24,417 nucleotides of DNA, from the IMG/VR virus record IMGVR_UViG_3300018080_000579, positions 1 through 24,417 of that record. One strand, given 5' to 3'. Of this stretch, positions 8,253-15,364 are shown piece after piece. A model generated the notes under the pieces. It worked only from the letters and a program-made list of their open reading frames with translations, was not told the DNA's origin and did not search any database. The stretch comes from a virus. Every line of letters starts with the position of its first letter. The stretch's first letter is position 1. The position numbers were made by a program, and so were the translations under genes.

Positions 8253-8645
8253 TTATAATTGTTCAAATTTTCCGTTTCTAGCCTTGATTTCAAACTCTTC
8301 ACTGGTATTGCCATTCATTGAATTGCGCTGAATGCCATCTTCTGACGATGCAATAATTTGACCAGCGCCACCATATGCAGCTCCATTTGAATCTGTAAGA
8401 ACAACATCAAGGGATTCTAAAGCTGCAAGCTCTAACAATGAATCAAACTTTGAATCATCCTCAATATCAACAATAACGCCAGCAATTCTGCCAGGTATTG
8501 GCCTAAAGTGACCTCTAGTTGATCCGTTTCCGTAAGTTGTAGATTCTGTTGCTACCTTACCGCCCTTTGTAAAACTAACCTCTGTATCGCTTGGTACATT
8601 AAATTTTATACCATTCATTGAAATTTCAGTTATTGATCCGCTCAT
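8253..8645 (-). CDS. Tail tube protein (Mu gpM type)
   Basis: 130-aa tail tube protein, one of the most abundant virion proteins. The N-terminus SGSITEISMNGIKFNVPSDTEVSFTKGGKVATE and the segment HFRPIPGRIAGVIVDIED match the Mu-type tube pattern, as does the ending SSEDGIQRNSMNGNTSEEFEIKA. It directly follows the sheath gene. The leader reads CAATAAT-AAAAGGGGGA before the ATG, and the TAA of this stretch is the stop of the sheath gene. Size agrees with the usual 115-150 residues. Confidence 0.92.
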   Translation of the reverse strand: MSGSITEISMNGIKFNVPSDTEVSFTKGGKVATESTTYGNGSTRGHFRPIPGRIAGVIVDIEDDSKFDSLLELAALESLDVVLTDSNGAAYGGAGQIIASSEDGIQRNSMNGNTSEEFEIKARNGKFEQL

Positions 8646-8663
8646 GTAGTTATCCCCCTTTTA

Positions 8664-10181
8664 TTATTGACCAGTTCCAACTGCGAAAAAGTTTACTATA
8701 TCATAAACCCTTCCAGAACCAGGTATGAAAAATCTATTATTAATATTAACTCTGTTTGGATTAACATCATCATATTCAACTGTGCTGCTTGCTTTCGCAT
8801 AAGCTGGATTTGTAACCCACGAATTCTTAACATATTCATCTATTCTAGCGTCAAGAGTTGCTTTAAAGTCTGATTTTTTTCTTGCAGCTGGATTCTCGCT
8901 TGAATCTTCATCTGCAATTAAAACAACTGCTCTATACTGTTCACCCTCTCTAAAAACTAAAATTTGGTCATTTGCAATTTGAGCAACCTTAGTTGCAACA
9001 GTATCTTCTTTTTGCCAATCGCCCAATCCAGACTGTGGATTTGTTGGATGGTAAAGAGTAAAAACATCTTGCAGCTTGTAACCAGAAACACCGCCGCCAA
9101 CAGGAATAACATTTGCTATACCAGCTTTTAGCATGGTGTCTCTTGCTGTAAGATTTGGGAAAGTCAAGTCAAAAGTTCCAGGAATAACAACATTAATTGC
9201 ATCATCTCTTCTGCCATCACCAAAAGCAACCATTGCATCAACATCAACATTTCCAGTTGATCCATCCTCAATATAAAGCTTGCCAGTATAACAAAGTGCA
9301 ATTTGCGAAATTGTAGGAACGCGCAAAGCCTCTCCCCACGCTTGAATATCATCAAGGTTTGAATCAGCCTCAAACTGGTTAACAACACGCGTTGCCTTAA
9401 ACTCTTCTGTTAATTGAGCAAGCGCATCTTCTAAATCAACCACGCCAGCACCGCCAGAAATTGCAACTAGCGCAAGAGTAACGCCATCTTGAGTTGTAAT
9501 AGCATCGCCATTTGCATCAACCGCCGTGAATACAGCCGCACTATCTGCGCCCTTCCACTTCATTGTTAACGTAACAACACCCGCCGCATTCGCAGCAGTA
9601 AAAGGCGCTTCAACAGCATCCGTTATTGCAGCAACAATTGCATCGCCAATTTCAGTTGCAGATTGACCGCTTAAAACTGTAACCGCAATTGCGTTTTGGT
9701 TATAACCATCAAACTCAAGCCCTCTTGGTGGCTTTGCTGGATTAACTTGTGCATTATTTGTAATTTGTTTACATGCAGATGCAGCCGCTTCAACATTTTG
9801 CTCATTATAAACAATAAAAAATGTAAAATTACCAGTAGCTGCTCCAGTAACAGTTATTGTGCCTGTCCCTGCAGTTGACGTTCCAGGATCTGGAATTGGT
9901 AAAATGTTTACAGGAACAATTGCATTGTCTCCATTTGCTGGAAACATTTTTTGAGCTGCTAAATGTAATGGTGATCCATAGCCATATTTATCGCCAACAC
10001 TTTCAGCATCAAAAACTTGCTCTGGAACATAATCAGTAACTGTTTTGCCAGTTTGATATTGTGCCATAATTGCAATTTTTTCTTCGCGAGCCGCAGCTGC
10101 TTGCTCTAAAATATTTTGTCTAAATGAAATTCCAGTAACAGAAGCTTGCTGATTTGGATTTATAACCTTAACTATTGTCAT
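8664..10181 (-). CDS. Contractile tail sheath protein (Mu gpL type)
   Basis: 505-aa sheath protein that surrounds the tube and contracts during injection. The N-terminus ends in VTGISFRQNILEQAAAAREEKIAIMAQYQTGK. The middle is a beta-rich protruding domain with many Ala/Thr/Gly residues (about 100-240). The C-terminal half has VDAMVAFGDGRRDDAINVVIP, FTLYHPTNPQSGLGDWQKEDTVATKVAQ and an end DVNPNRVNINNRFFIPGSGRVYDIVNFFAVG, the usual strand-donating tail. The ATG is preceded by GGGGAG from the end of the 56-aa gene. It lies upstream of the tube gene, the universal order. Confidence 0.94.
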   Translation of the reverse strand: MTIVKVINPNQQASVTGISFRQNILEQAAAAREEKIAIMAQYQTGKTVTDYVPEQVFDAESVGDKYGYGSPLHLAAQKMFPANGDNAIVPVNILPIPDPGTSTAGTGTITVTGAATGNFTFFIVYNEQNVEAAASACKQITNNAQVNPAKPPRGLEFDGYNQNAIAVTVLSGQSATEIGDAIVAAITDAVEAPFTAANAAGVVTLTMKWKGADSAAVFTAVDANGDAITTQDGVTLALVAISGGAGVVDLEDALAQLTEEFKATRVVNQFEADSNLDDIQAWGEALRVPTISQIALCYTGKLYIEDGSTGNVDVDAMVAFGDGRRDDAINVVIPGTFDLTFPNLTARDTMLKAGIANVIPVGGGVSGYKLQDVFTLYHPTNPQSGLGDWQKEDTVATKVAQIANDQILVFREGEQYRAVVLIADEDSSENPAARKKSDFKATLDARIDEYVKNSWVTNPAYAKASSTVEYDDVNPNRVNINNRFFIPGSGRVYDIVNFFAVGTGQ

Positions 10182-10187
10182 AATTTA

Positions 10188-10358
10188 TTACTCCCCACTA
10201 TTATTTGCTGTAGATGATTTTCGGCCTTTTTTACTTGAACCGTTTTCATCATCTTCTTTTTTTTCTTCTTCACCTTTTGCAGAAGAAACAGTTTCAAGCT
10301 TAGAAAGCGTTTTCATTGGAACGCGTTTTTTAAAAAGATTATTTGCATTAAATATCAT
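10188..10358 (-). CDS. Small charged protein before the sheath gene (Mu gp38 position)
   Basis: A 56-codon frame starts with ATG at 10358 behind a perfect AAAAGGAG site, 6 nt spacing. Its stop TAA lies 6 nt before the sheath ATG, and its last codons supply the GGGGAG site of the sheath gene. The protein is MIFNANNLFKKRVPMKTL followed by a Glu/Lys/Asp/Ser-rich, probably disordered tail. Mu-like phages commonly carry a small gene between tail terminator and sheath (Mu gp38, DUF2635), but I see no clear sequence match, so only the position is shared. A second in-frame ATG is at codon 15. Function unknown. Confidence 0.75.
   Translation of the reverse strand: MIFNANNLFKKRVPMKTLSKLETVSSAKGEEEKKEDDENGSSKKGRKSSTANNSGE
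10201..10213 (-). repeat. Leader element copy, variant (before sheath)
   Basis: The minus strand reads CTACAGCAAATAA followed closely by GTGGGGAG before the sheath start. It is related to the ACTACAGCAATAA copies before the decoration and capsid genes with one extra A. Here it lies inside the end of the 56-aa gene, so coding constraint may explain part of it. Confidence 0.45.
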
Positions 10359-10369
10359 AATAACTCCTT

Positions 10370-11044
10370 TTACGAATTATAACTTATTTGAATAAAGGGG
10401 TCAACATTTCCGCCATCAATTCCCAGGCCAATATACAGCTCTTCAAGATCAACAGATTCAACACCTTCAAAGCGCTCTGTTGTTCTAAGCCTAAAAGAAA
10501 CCTCTATCCCCATAATAACTTCTGCTTCATTTTCTGTTTTTGGCGTTTCAACCCTTTGCCATCCTTCAAGAACTGGAACTTCAATTAAACTGCCAGCTCT
10601 TTTTTTCCAATTTGGTGCTGCGCATAACATATTTATTACTTGCGAAACCAAATATAACAATCTTTGATTTGCGTTTTGATCTGCAGTATATTCTGGAATG
10701 CCCTCTGCTTCATCCGCCTCTGTAGACACGCCAAGAGCAAAGCAACTTACTTTCAAGAAAACATTTTCTTTATATTTGCCAACAGATCCATATTGATTTT
10801 CTGTTGGATATGCCGTGTTCTCAATGTTAATTGCAACAGCTGGCATATTTTCCGCATCTATTATTGAAAAAGTATCTTTATAAACTATAAAATTAACTTG
10901 TTGCTCAATCTCTTCTGCAGTCAATTCATATGGAGGCGCTGCAGCAATGACCTTTTGTGCTTCAACCTCTTCATTCAAAAGCTGTGCAACAAAATCTTTT
11001 ATAACAACAAACTGCATTGGCTGGATTAATTGTTTAAGTGTCAT
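10370..11044 (-). CDS. Probable tail terminator / completion protein (Mu gp37 position)
   Basis: 224-aa protein between the head-tail connector and the sheath gene. In Mu this place is held by gp37, which caps the tail at its head-proximal end. The sequence has a helical N-terminus (TLKQLIQPMQFVVIKDFVAQLL), a central alternating beta pattern (AVAINIENTAYPTENQYG), and a helix YLVSQVINMLCAAPNWKKR followed by strands with EVIMGIEVSFRLRTTERFEG. The order helix-strand-helix-strand resembles terminator folds, but I do not recognise a strict family motif. GGGGAT lies before the ATG, which is directly after the stop of the previous gene. Confidence 0.6.
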   Translation of the reverse strand: MTLKQLIQPMQFVVIKDFVAQLLNEEVEAQKVIAAAPPYELTAEEIEQQVNFIVYKDTFSIIDAENMPAVAINIENTAYPTENQYGSVGKYKENVFLKVSCFALGVSTEADEAEGIPEYTADQNANQRLLYLVSQVINMLCAAPNWKKRAGSLIEVPVLEGWQRVETPKTENEAEVIMGIEVSFRLRTTERFEGVESVDLEELYIGLGIDGGNVDPFIQISYNS

Positions 11045-11048
11045 TTAT

Positions 11049-11495
11049 CTAATCCCCTAAAGTTCTCGAAATTTTAGCGCCTTTTTTTGCAGCTTTTCTT
11101 AACTGCAATTCAAGCCTATAAACGCCAAGTGTTTTATCCCTAGCAACAGAAGAAATTCTATATTCTTTTGAACCTTCATAATTCCAAAATGTCAACTTCC
11201 AATTTTCTTTAACAACTCCAAGCGTTACGCTATTCATGTTAAGAAAAAATTCAGCGCTATCCGCCATAATCGGCAGCCCCTCTGCATCAAGAGCCAATCC
11301 AATTTGATCTGGCAAGCCTCTCAATTCATCCGCTGCATCATAATTTTCATTATCTTCTGGAAGTGTCGCACCCTCACCCTGTTTATTGCCCGCCGTATCC
11401 TCTAAAATGCATCTAACAGAAAATGGGCTGCCATCAATAAGCAACCCATTTTGGTGATTTTTGATAAGATCAAATCCAGCGCCTATGTTACTCAC
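11049..11495 (-). CDS. Probable head-tail connector / head completion protein
   Basis: 148-aa protein directly after the major capsid gene. The start is GTG at 11495, about 10 nt after AGGA. The N-terminal third is polar with NHQNGLLIDGSPFSVRCILED. The C-terminal part alternates strands (WKLTFWNYEGSKEYRISSVARDKTLGVYRLELQLRKA), typical of the small beta-barrel stoppers such as lambda FII. I infer a head closure or stopper role from position and strand pattern. It is the only candidate connector between capsid and terminator, so the adaptor role may be filled by gpW-like protein elsewhere in the operon. Confidence 0.55.
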   Translation of the reverse strand: MSNIGAGFDLIKNHQNGLLIDGSPFSVRCILEDTAGNKQGEGATLPEDNENYDAADELRGLPDQIGLALDAEGLPIMADSAEFFLNMNSVTLGVVKENWKLTFWNYEGSKEYRISSVARDKTLGVYRLELQLRKAAKKGAKISRTLGD

Positions 11496-11507
11496 TGGAT
11501 TTTATTC

Positions 11508-12614
11508 CTATGTTAATGCGCTTGATATTGTAGCAAATGCATCAATTTCAGTTGGTATAGCAAGCGGAGCTGCTTTCATACCATAGTTAATGCCTTGGAA
11601 GCTAACCATATCTGGCTGCGCATAAGGAACTCTTGCACCTTTAACAACTTTTGGATTAAAGTTTTTAACGCCAAAGTTGTTGTTAAAAAATCCATTAGTT
11701 GAAAAATCATTTGTTTCAACACCAGCGTAAACCATGTCAAAACGAATATCAGAAGGGAACAATACTGCAGATCCTGACGGAATATAAGTAGTTTCATCAC
11801 CTTCATTTGCAAGCCCATATCCAACAGGAATTTTATATCTATCACTAAAGCTCCAAAGGAATACATTGTAGCCAGCAATAGAGAATTTTCCGTGATATTT
11901 AAGGCCGCTCATGTTAACCTCTTCTGGCATAACAATTTGTGATCTCTTAAATAATTGAGGATCTTGATAGTCTGCAGATGTAGACTTGACAGCACCAATA
12001 ACATATTCAATAAGCTTTGGATCACAAACCATATTGATTTCATTAATATGTCTCTTAGCGTCTTGCTCAATTACATCAATTTGAGCTTCAATATCAGCAA
12101 AAATTGTTGGAGATGTATCATCCCACTTAGTTGAAGGAACTTTGTCATGCGTTGCCTTTTTATTAAAAGAGATAACATCACCATTGATCAATGTTACTTG
12201 ACCAAGGAAAAGTGCATCATGACACTGCTTGATTTCAGCTCTATCAATAAGGTGTCCAAGCTTAACAAGGTTTGAAGCCATTCTTTCAGCTGTTTTAACA
12301 TTTGATAATGGAGCATATTCAGTTGAACCTGGCATTCTTTGAAACATATCTTCTGCTTTGAAGTCTGTATATTCATTATAGAATGGAGGTTGATATTCTT
12401 TATTTGCAAACAAATCAAATTTGTTATAGTTACCACCAGTATTTCGCTCAACATTGATTGCAACTTTTCTCTCGTTCCTAACAATGTCAAGGTCAAGAGT
12501 AAGAGTATCACTCATATTTGTTGATGGAGTTTTAAAGAATGTTCTTATCCCAGCTTTTGGTGCTGACTTTTCCTCGAACATTTTCATTACGGCTTTTCTA
12601 AATAGTGGCTTCAT
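11508..12614 (-). CDS. Major capsid protein, lambda gpE type
   Basis: 368-aa HK97-fold major capsid protein of the lambda gpE family. Typical features are an N-terminal RTFFKTPSTNMSDTLTLDLDIVRNERKVAINVERN, the following FDLFANKEYQPPFYNEYTDFKAEDMFQRMPG which resembles the gpE segment with its conserved PP-Y-E, AERMASNLVKLGHLIDRAEIKQCHDALFLGQV, and a late GYNVFLWSFSDRY. Lambda gpE has 341 residues. It starts at an ATG after AAGGGGA. Immediately upstream is the decoration gene, the lambda order D then E. A shared 13-nt leader element lies before both genes. Confidence 0.93.
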   Translation of the reverse strand: MKPLFRKAVMKMFEEKSAPKAGIRTFFKTPSTNMSDTLTLDLDIVRNERKVAINVERNTGGNYNKFDLFANKEYQPPFYNEYTDFKAEDMFQRMPGSTEYAPLSNVKTAERMASNLVKLGHLIDRAEIKQCHDALFLGQVTLINGDVISFNKKATHDKVPSTKWDDTSPTIFADIEAQIDVIEQDAKRHINEINMVCDPKLIEYVIGAVKSTSADYQDPQLFKRSQIVMPEEVNMSGLKYHGKFSIAGYNVFLWSFSDRYKIPVGYGLANEGDETTYIPSGSAVLFPSDIRFDMVYAGVETNDFSTNGFFNNNFGVKNFNPKVVKGARVPYAQPDMVSFQGINYGMKAAPLAIPTEIDAFATISSALT

Positions 12615-12634
12615 TTTTTTCCCCTTTTTTTACT

Positions 12635-12647
12635 TTATTGCTGTAGT
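12635..12647 (-). repeat. Shared 13-nt leader element, capsid copy
   Basis: The minus strand reads ACTACAGCAATAA, identical to the copy before the decoration gene, then AGTAAAAAAAGGGGA before the capsid ATG. It is wholly non-coding. A role in translation or mRNA stability is possible but inferred. Confidence 0.6.
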
Positions 12648-12654
12648 CTACTTA

Positions 12655-13137
12655 TTAAGTTAAAGATGCTCCGTTATCTAAGAAAGTTTGCTCTTGTCCT
12701 TTTCTCAAAATAACACCAGCGCTTCTTAATACTTCCCTGAATGTTCCAAGCGTGATATCAGTTGATGCATCGCCTGTAGCAATAACAACATTTGAATCAA
12801 AATCGTCTGAACCATTTACAAGAGTTAAGTTATCTTCATCAACTTCACCCTTAACACAAACTTTAACATTTGCCTTGTCAACTGGAGAGCCAGTTGAGTT
12901 AACAAGATCTTCTGCAAGAACAACAACTGGTTTTTGTGAACCACTTGTTCCAGTGCTATCTGATCCCTCATAATCTTTTGATGTAACATTCTGCCCTAGA
13001 ACAGTACCCTTTGAAAGAGTTGTTGTTGCTGGAACAGTAACTGTTACTCTATCAAATTTAAGATCTCTTAAAAAGATATTGCTTGTTTCATAAGCAGTGA
13101 TCGCTGGATTTGTTCCTGTTGTATTTTCTTGTGGCAT
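12655..13137 (-). CDS. Capsid decoration protein, lambda gpD type
   Basis: 160-aa head decoration (stabilisation) protein. It fits the HDPD/gpD family: the N-terminus carries a flexible polar arm, then FDRVTVTVPATTTLSKGTVLGQNVTSKDYEG (beta barrel entry), PVVVLAEDLVNSTGSPVDKANVKVCVKGEVDEDNLTLV (the family core), and a C-terminal FREVLRSAGVILRKGQE helix. Lambda gpD is 110 residues, so this one has a longer arm. It is placed between protease/scaffold and capsid genes as in lambda. The ATG is preceded by GGGGAG and by the 13-nt leader element. Confidence 0.92.
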   Translation of the reverse strand: MPQENTTGTNPAITAYETSNIFLRDLKFDRVTVTVPATTTLSKGTVLGQNVTSKDYEGSDSTGTSGSQKPVVVLAEDLVNSTGSPVDKANVKVCVKGEVDEDNLTLVNGSDDFDSNVVIATGDASTDITLGTFREVLRSAGVILRKGQEQTFLDNGASLT

Positions 13138-13157
13138 GTTAATTCTCCCCTTTTAAA

Positions 13158-13170
13158 TTATTGCTGTAGT
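13158..13170 (-). repeat. Shared 13-nt leader element, decoration copy
   Basis: The minus strand reads ACTACAGCAATAA followed by TTTAAAAGGGGA before the decoration ATG. It is identical over 13 nt to the capsid leader copy, and both lie in gaps between genes, so the identity is not due to shared coding. Confidence 0.6.
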
Positions 13171-13173
13171 TAA

Positions 13174-13563
13174 TTATTTTGCTGCAGAAATTTCTCTACC
13201 AGACAAAAATGCTTCAACATTTTCATCGCTATCGTTTTCCATAGGATCTGCATCATCGTTTTCTTCTGGCTTTGCCTCTGGCTCAACCTCTGGAGCTGCT
13301 TCTGGCTCACTATCAACATTGTCTGGATTTTCTTCTTCTGCATTATCAACAATACCTTTTTTCATTCTTGACTCAAGGTAAGTTGCTTGAACATCTTCAT
13401 CAAGAAAAGATTTTCCAGTCTTAATATTTTCAATAACCGCTTCTGGCGCTGCATCAATAAATTTTAAATGCGCAGAAACTCTCTTTTGTTCTTTTTCAAT
13501 TGCTGCCTTTTCAATATTGGCAACTAAATCTGAATGATCATTTCTTAAAGTTTGTAAGTCCAT
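13174..13563 (-). CDS. Scaffold protein from in-frame internal start (lambda Nu3 type)
   Basis: Within the protease gene, codon 267 is an ATG at 13563 preceded by AAGGAGA with about 8 nt spacing, one of the best ribosome binding sites in the window although no gene boundary is present. It would produce a 129-aa protein identical to the C-terminus of the protease: a helical region (about residues 1-70) and a Glu/Pro/Asp-rich acidic tail. This copies the lambda C/Nu3 design, in which the scaffold is made from an internal start of the protease gene. The protease fused to a scaffold domain would then target itself to the prohead. Confidence 0.75.
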   Translation of the reverse strand: MDLQTLRNDHSDLVANIEKAAIEKEQKRVSAHLKFIDAAPEAVIENIKTGKSFLDEDVQATYLESRMKKGIVDNAEEENPDNVDSEPEAAPEVEPEAKPEENDDADPMENDSDENVEAFLSGREISAAK

Positions 13564-14361
13564 CGGTTTTTTCTCCTTGACATTATTTTCCGTAATTTTA
13601 ACCGTTTCTTTTTCAGTTGTCAAATCTTTTACAGCCTCTTTTTTTGCAACAGAATCTGGCAACATCGCAGCTGCTTTTTGCAAGTCTTTAAGCTCTATTG
13701 TTTGTTGCGTTAAATCTTTTTTCATGCTTTCAAATCTTGCATGAGCATTTATTAAATTGCTTTCTTTGTCTCTCTCTTCATCTGGACATGGATTGCTTGG
13801 CTCATTACCAGCACCACTTGCAGCGCTTGCGCTATTGTCTTTTTTGTTTTTATCTGAAACATTCTTTGGTGGCAAAAGTTCATCAATAAAACCAGCCTCC
13901 AGTATCTCGCCGCCAAAAAACCAAGTCTCTTCATCCATCCACTCGCCAATTTGCTTTTGATCTTTTCCAGTTTTTCCAATATATTCTGTTTGTAAATGAA
14001 GAGCCATTCTTTTTAAAAAGTCTGCATTTTCTTGCATTGCCTGATAATCGCCACATGCACAATTTAATGGATTATGAATCATATAGATAGCATTGTTTTC
14101 TGCAACAACTTTATCACACGCCAAAGGAATGATACTTGCCATGCTTGCGGCAAGCCCAATAATGCGCGCTGTTTTTTCCCCACTATAATTTTTTATTTCA
14201 TTAAAAATAGCAAGGCCATCAACAACAAATCCCCCAGGACTGTTGATGTTAAACTGAACGGGGCGACCATTCGCCTCTTTTAATTTTTCTTTTATAAATT
14301 GTGGGCTGATTCCCATCCCCCAAAATTCACCAATCGCATCATCTATATCAATCTCAAACAT
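13174..14361 (-). CDS. Prohead protease (ClpP/S49-like, lambda gpC type) with scaffold tail
   Basis: 395-aa protein. Residues about 1-163 form a ClpP-fold serine protease: NINSPGGFVVDG (oxyanion region), nucleophile S73 in GLAASMASI, H96 in YMIHNP, and D143 in WMDEETWFFGGEILEAGFID as probable third member. The middle (about 165-265) is Lys/Glu-rich linker and coil. The last 129 residues are a scaffold-like domain with its own start. It would cleave the scaffold and itself in the prohead before DNA entry. The start ATG follows GGAGGG closely. The lysis-type genes, not the portal, are directly upstream. Confidence 0.92.
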   Translation of the reverse strand: MFEIDIDDAIGEFWGMGISPQFIKEKLKEANGRPVQFNINSPGGFVVDGLAIFNEIKNYSGEKTARIIGLAASMASIIPLACDKVVAENNAIYMIHNPLNCACGDYQAMQENADFLKRMALHLQTEYIGKTGKDQKQIGEWMDEETWFFGGEILEAGFIDELLPPKNVSDKNKKDNSASAASGAGNEPSNPCPDEERDKESNLINAHARFESMKKDLTQQTIELKDLQKAAAMLPDSVAKKEAVKDLTTEKETVKITENNVKEKKPMDLQTLRNDHSDLVANIEKAAIEKEQKRVSAHLKFIDAAPEAVIENIKTGKSFLDEDVQATYLESRMKKGIVDNAEEENPDNVDSEPEAAPEVEPEAKPEENDDADPMENDSDENVEAFLSGREISAAK

Positions 14362-14393
14362 TGTTCCCTCCAGTTGCTTCTATAATAACACAA

Positions 14394-14771
14394 CTAAAAT
14401 AATAATCCCAACAAAAACACAGGCTGTCCAGTTCCAGCGGCCAAAGCCCCCCACGCTGCGCCCTTGACCTCTTCATCTGTTACGCCAACATGCCATCCAA
14501 GCCAATTTATAATAGGAACCTCAAAAAGATATTTTCCAACACCGTTTTTGCTTTTTTCTTTTTCCAGCTTAACCTTGCATTTTTCCTCTTGAATCTCCAG
14601 CTCTTTTTCTGCCTTTATTCTTTTAACAGTTTCTTTTTGCTTCTCTTCTTTTTGTTGCTGATATTTTGAAGCGGCCTCCATCGCTTGGGATTTCCAATCT
14701 ACAGTTTCAGCACAAAGACTATTCAGACTTATCAACAGGGCTACTAATAATAGCGATAGTTTCACTTTCAT
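14394..14771 (-). CDS. Spanin-like protein: signal sequence, coiled coil, hydrophobic C-terminus
   Basis: I choose the ATG at 14771, which follows GGAAAGGA at 8 nt, and not the TTG six codons upstream. The 125-aa protein begins with MKVKLSLLLVALLISLNSLCAE, a signal peptide or N-terminal anchor. Residues about 30-75 are a Lys/Glu/Gln-rich coiled coil. The last 35 residues include GAAWGALAAGTGQPVFLLGLLF, which could be a membrane segment. An anchor at each end with a coil between is the layout of a unimolecular spanin (u-spanin), but C20 is not in a proper lipobox (LNSLC). It could also be an i-spanin (Rz) whose partner is elsewhere. It lies at the end of the lysis-type genes, the usual place for spanins. 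Confidence 0.6.
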   Translation of the reverse strand: MKVKLSLLLVALLISLNSLCAETVDWKSQAMEAASKYQQQKEEKQKETVKRIKAEKELEIQEEKCKVKLEKEKSKNGVGKYLFEVPIINWLGWHVGVTDEEVKGAAWGALAAGTGQPVFLLGLLF

Positions 14772-14829
14772 TTGGCTTTTCCTTTCCAAAAAATATAAAT
14801 TTTATAAATTTCCAAATTGCACTTAACAT
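14719..14829 (-). CDS. Possible 36-aa peptide overlapping the spanin start
   Basis: An ATG at 14829 comes one nucleotide after the stop of the CPBP gene (TAATATG) and opens 36 codons. The first half, MLSAIWKFIKFIFFGKEK, is an amphipathic or short hydrophobic helix with lysines; the second half is polar. It overlaps the spanin gene in another frame over 53 nt, and the spanin ribosome binding site lies within it. There is no Shine-Dalgarno site, so it would need coupling. Overlapping frames are common in lysis cassettes, yet this may be chance. Function unknown. Confidence 0.3.
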   Translation of the reverse strand: MLSAIWKFIKFIFFGKEKPNESETIAIISSPVDKSE

Positions 14830-14830
14830 A

Positions 14831-15364
14831 TTAAATACAATTATACCAGACTAACAAAATAATCCAAATAAATGGCGCTCTCAATAGTTGATGGCCATTG
14901 TCATATAGATAGAGATTCTTTTTGCCCTCATTAATAGTGACCTTGTTTAAAATCTGAACCGCATAGATTGACATTGCGTGAAAAACAATATTGCTACCGT
15001 TAAGCCAAAAATACTTTGCGCAAACCGCACCAAACAATGTTAATCCTATTGTTAACAATGATATTTCTGCAACTGTTCCATACTCTCCACCGCCCCGATA
15101 CATTCCCCACAAAAAATGAGTTAATGAGAAAAATAACGCAGATCCCCACAATGCAATTTCGTTTCCAGCAAGCGGCAAAAGCAACTTGAAATAAATCAAA
15201 TATCTAAAAACCATCTCTTCAAAAATAGCAACAGGAATTGCAATTGTAAATATATCAAGCAAACAGGATTGCCAACCGCTATTAAACTGGTATTTTGTTA
15301 CTTTGAAAATCTGCATCAACAAAGCATATCCAATTATTACTATAAAAATTAAAAACGGATTCAT
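14831..15364 (-). CDS. CPBP-family (CAAX-like) intramembrane metalloprotease
   Basis: 177-aa polytopic membrane protein. It shows the three CPBP motifs in order: EExxxR (E49-E50-M-V-F-R54), FxxxH (F79-S-L-T-H83) and a third histidine H129 in SNIVFHAMS. These residues lie in hydrophobic segments at about 36-62, 70-90 and 103-135; there is an N-terminal segment (about 3-18) and a last one (about 163-177). Known members process prenylated proteins, or act in bacteriocin immunity and peptide maturation in bacteria. The ATG overlaps the holin-like gene by ATGA, with AAGGTGG in front. I know no standard role for such a protease in phage lysis. Confidence 0.82.
   Translation of the reverse strand: MNPFLIFIVIIGYALLMQIFKVTKYQFNSGWQSCLLDIFTIAIPVAIFEEMVFRYLIYFKLLLPLAGNEIALWGSALFFSLTHFLWGMYRGGGEYGTVAEISLLTIGLTLFGAVCAKYFWLNGSNIVFHAMSIYAVQILNKVTINEGKKNLYLYDNGHQLLRAPFIWIILLVWYNCI

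Noticed and set aside
14772-14789. Upstream TTG start for the spanin
   Set aside because: The GGAAAGGA site lies within this extension and is properly spaced for the ATG at 14771.
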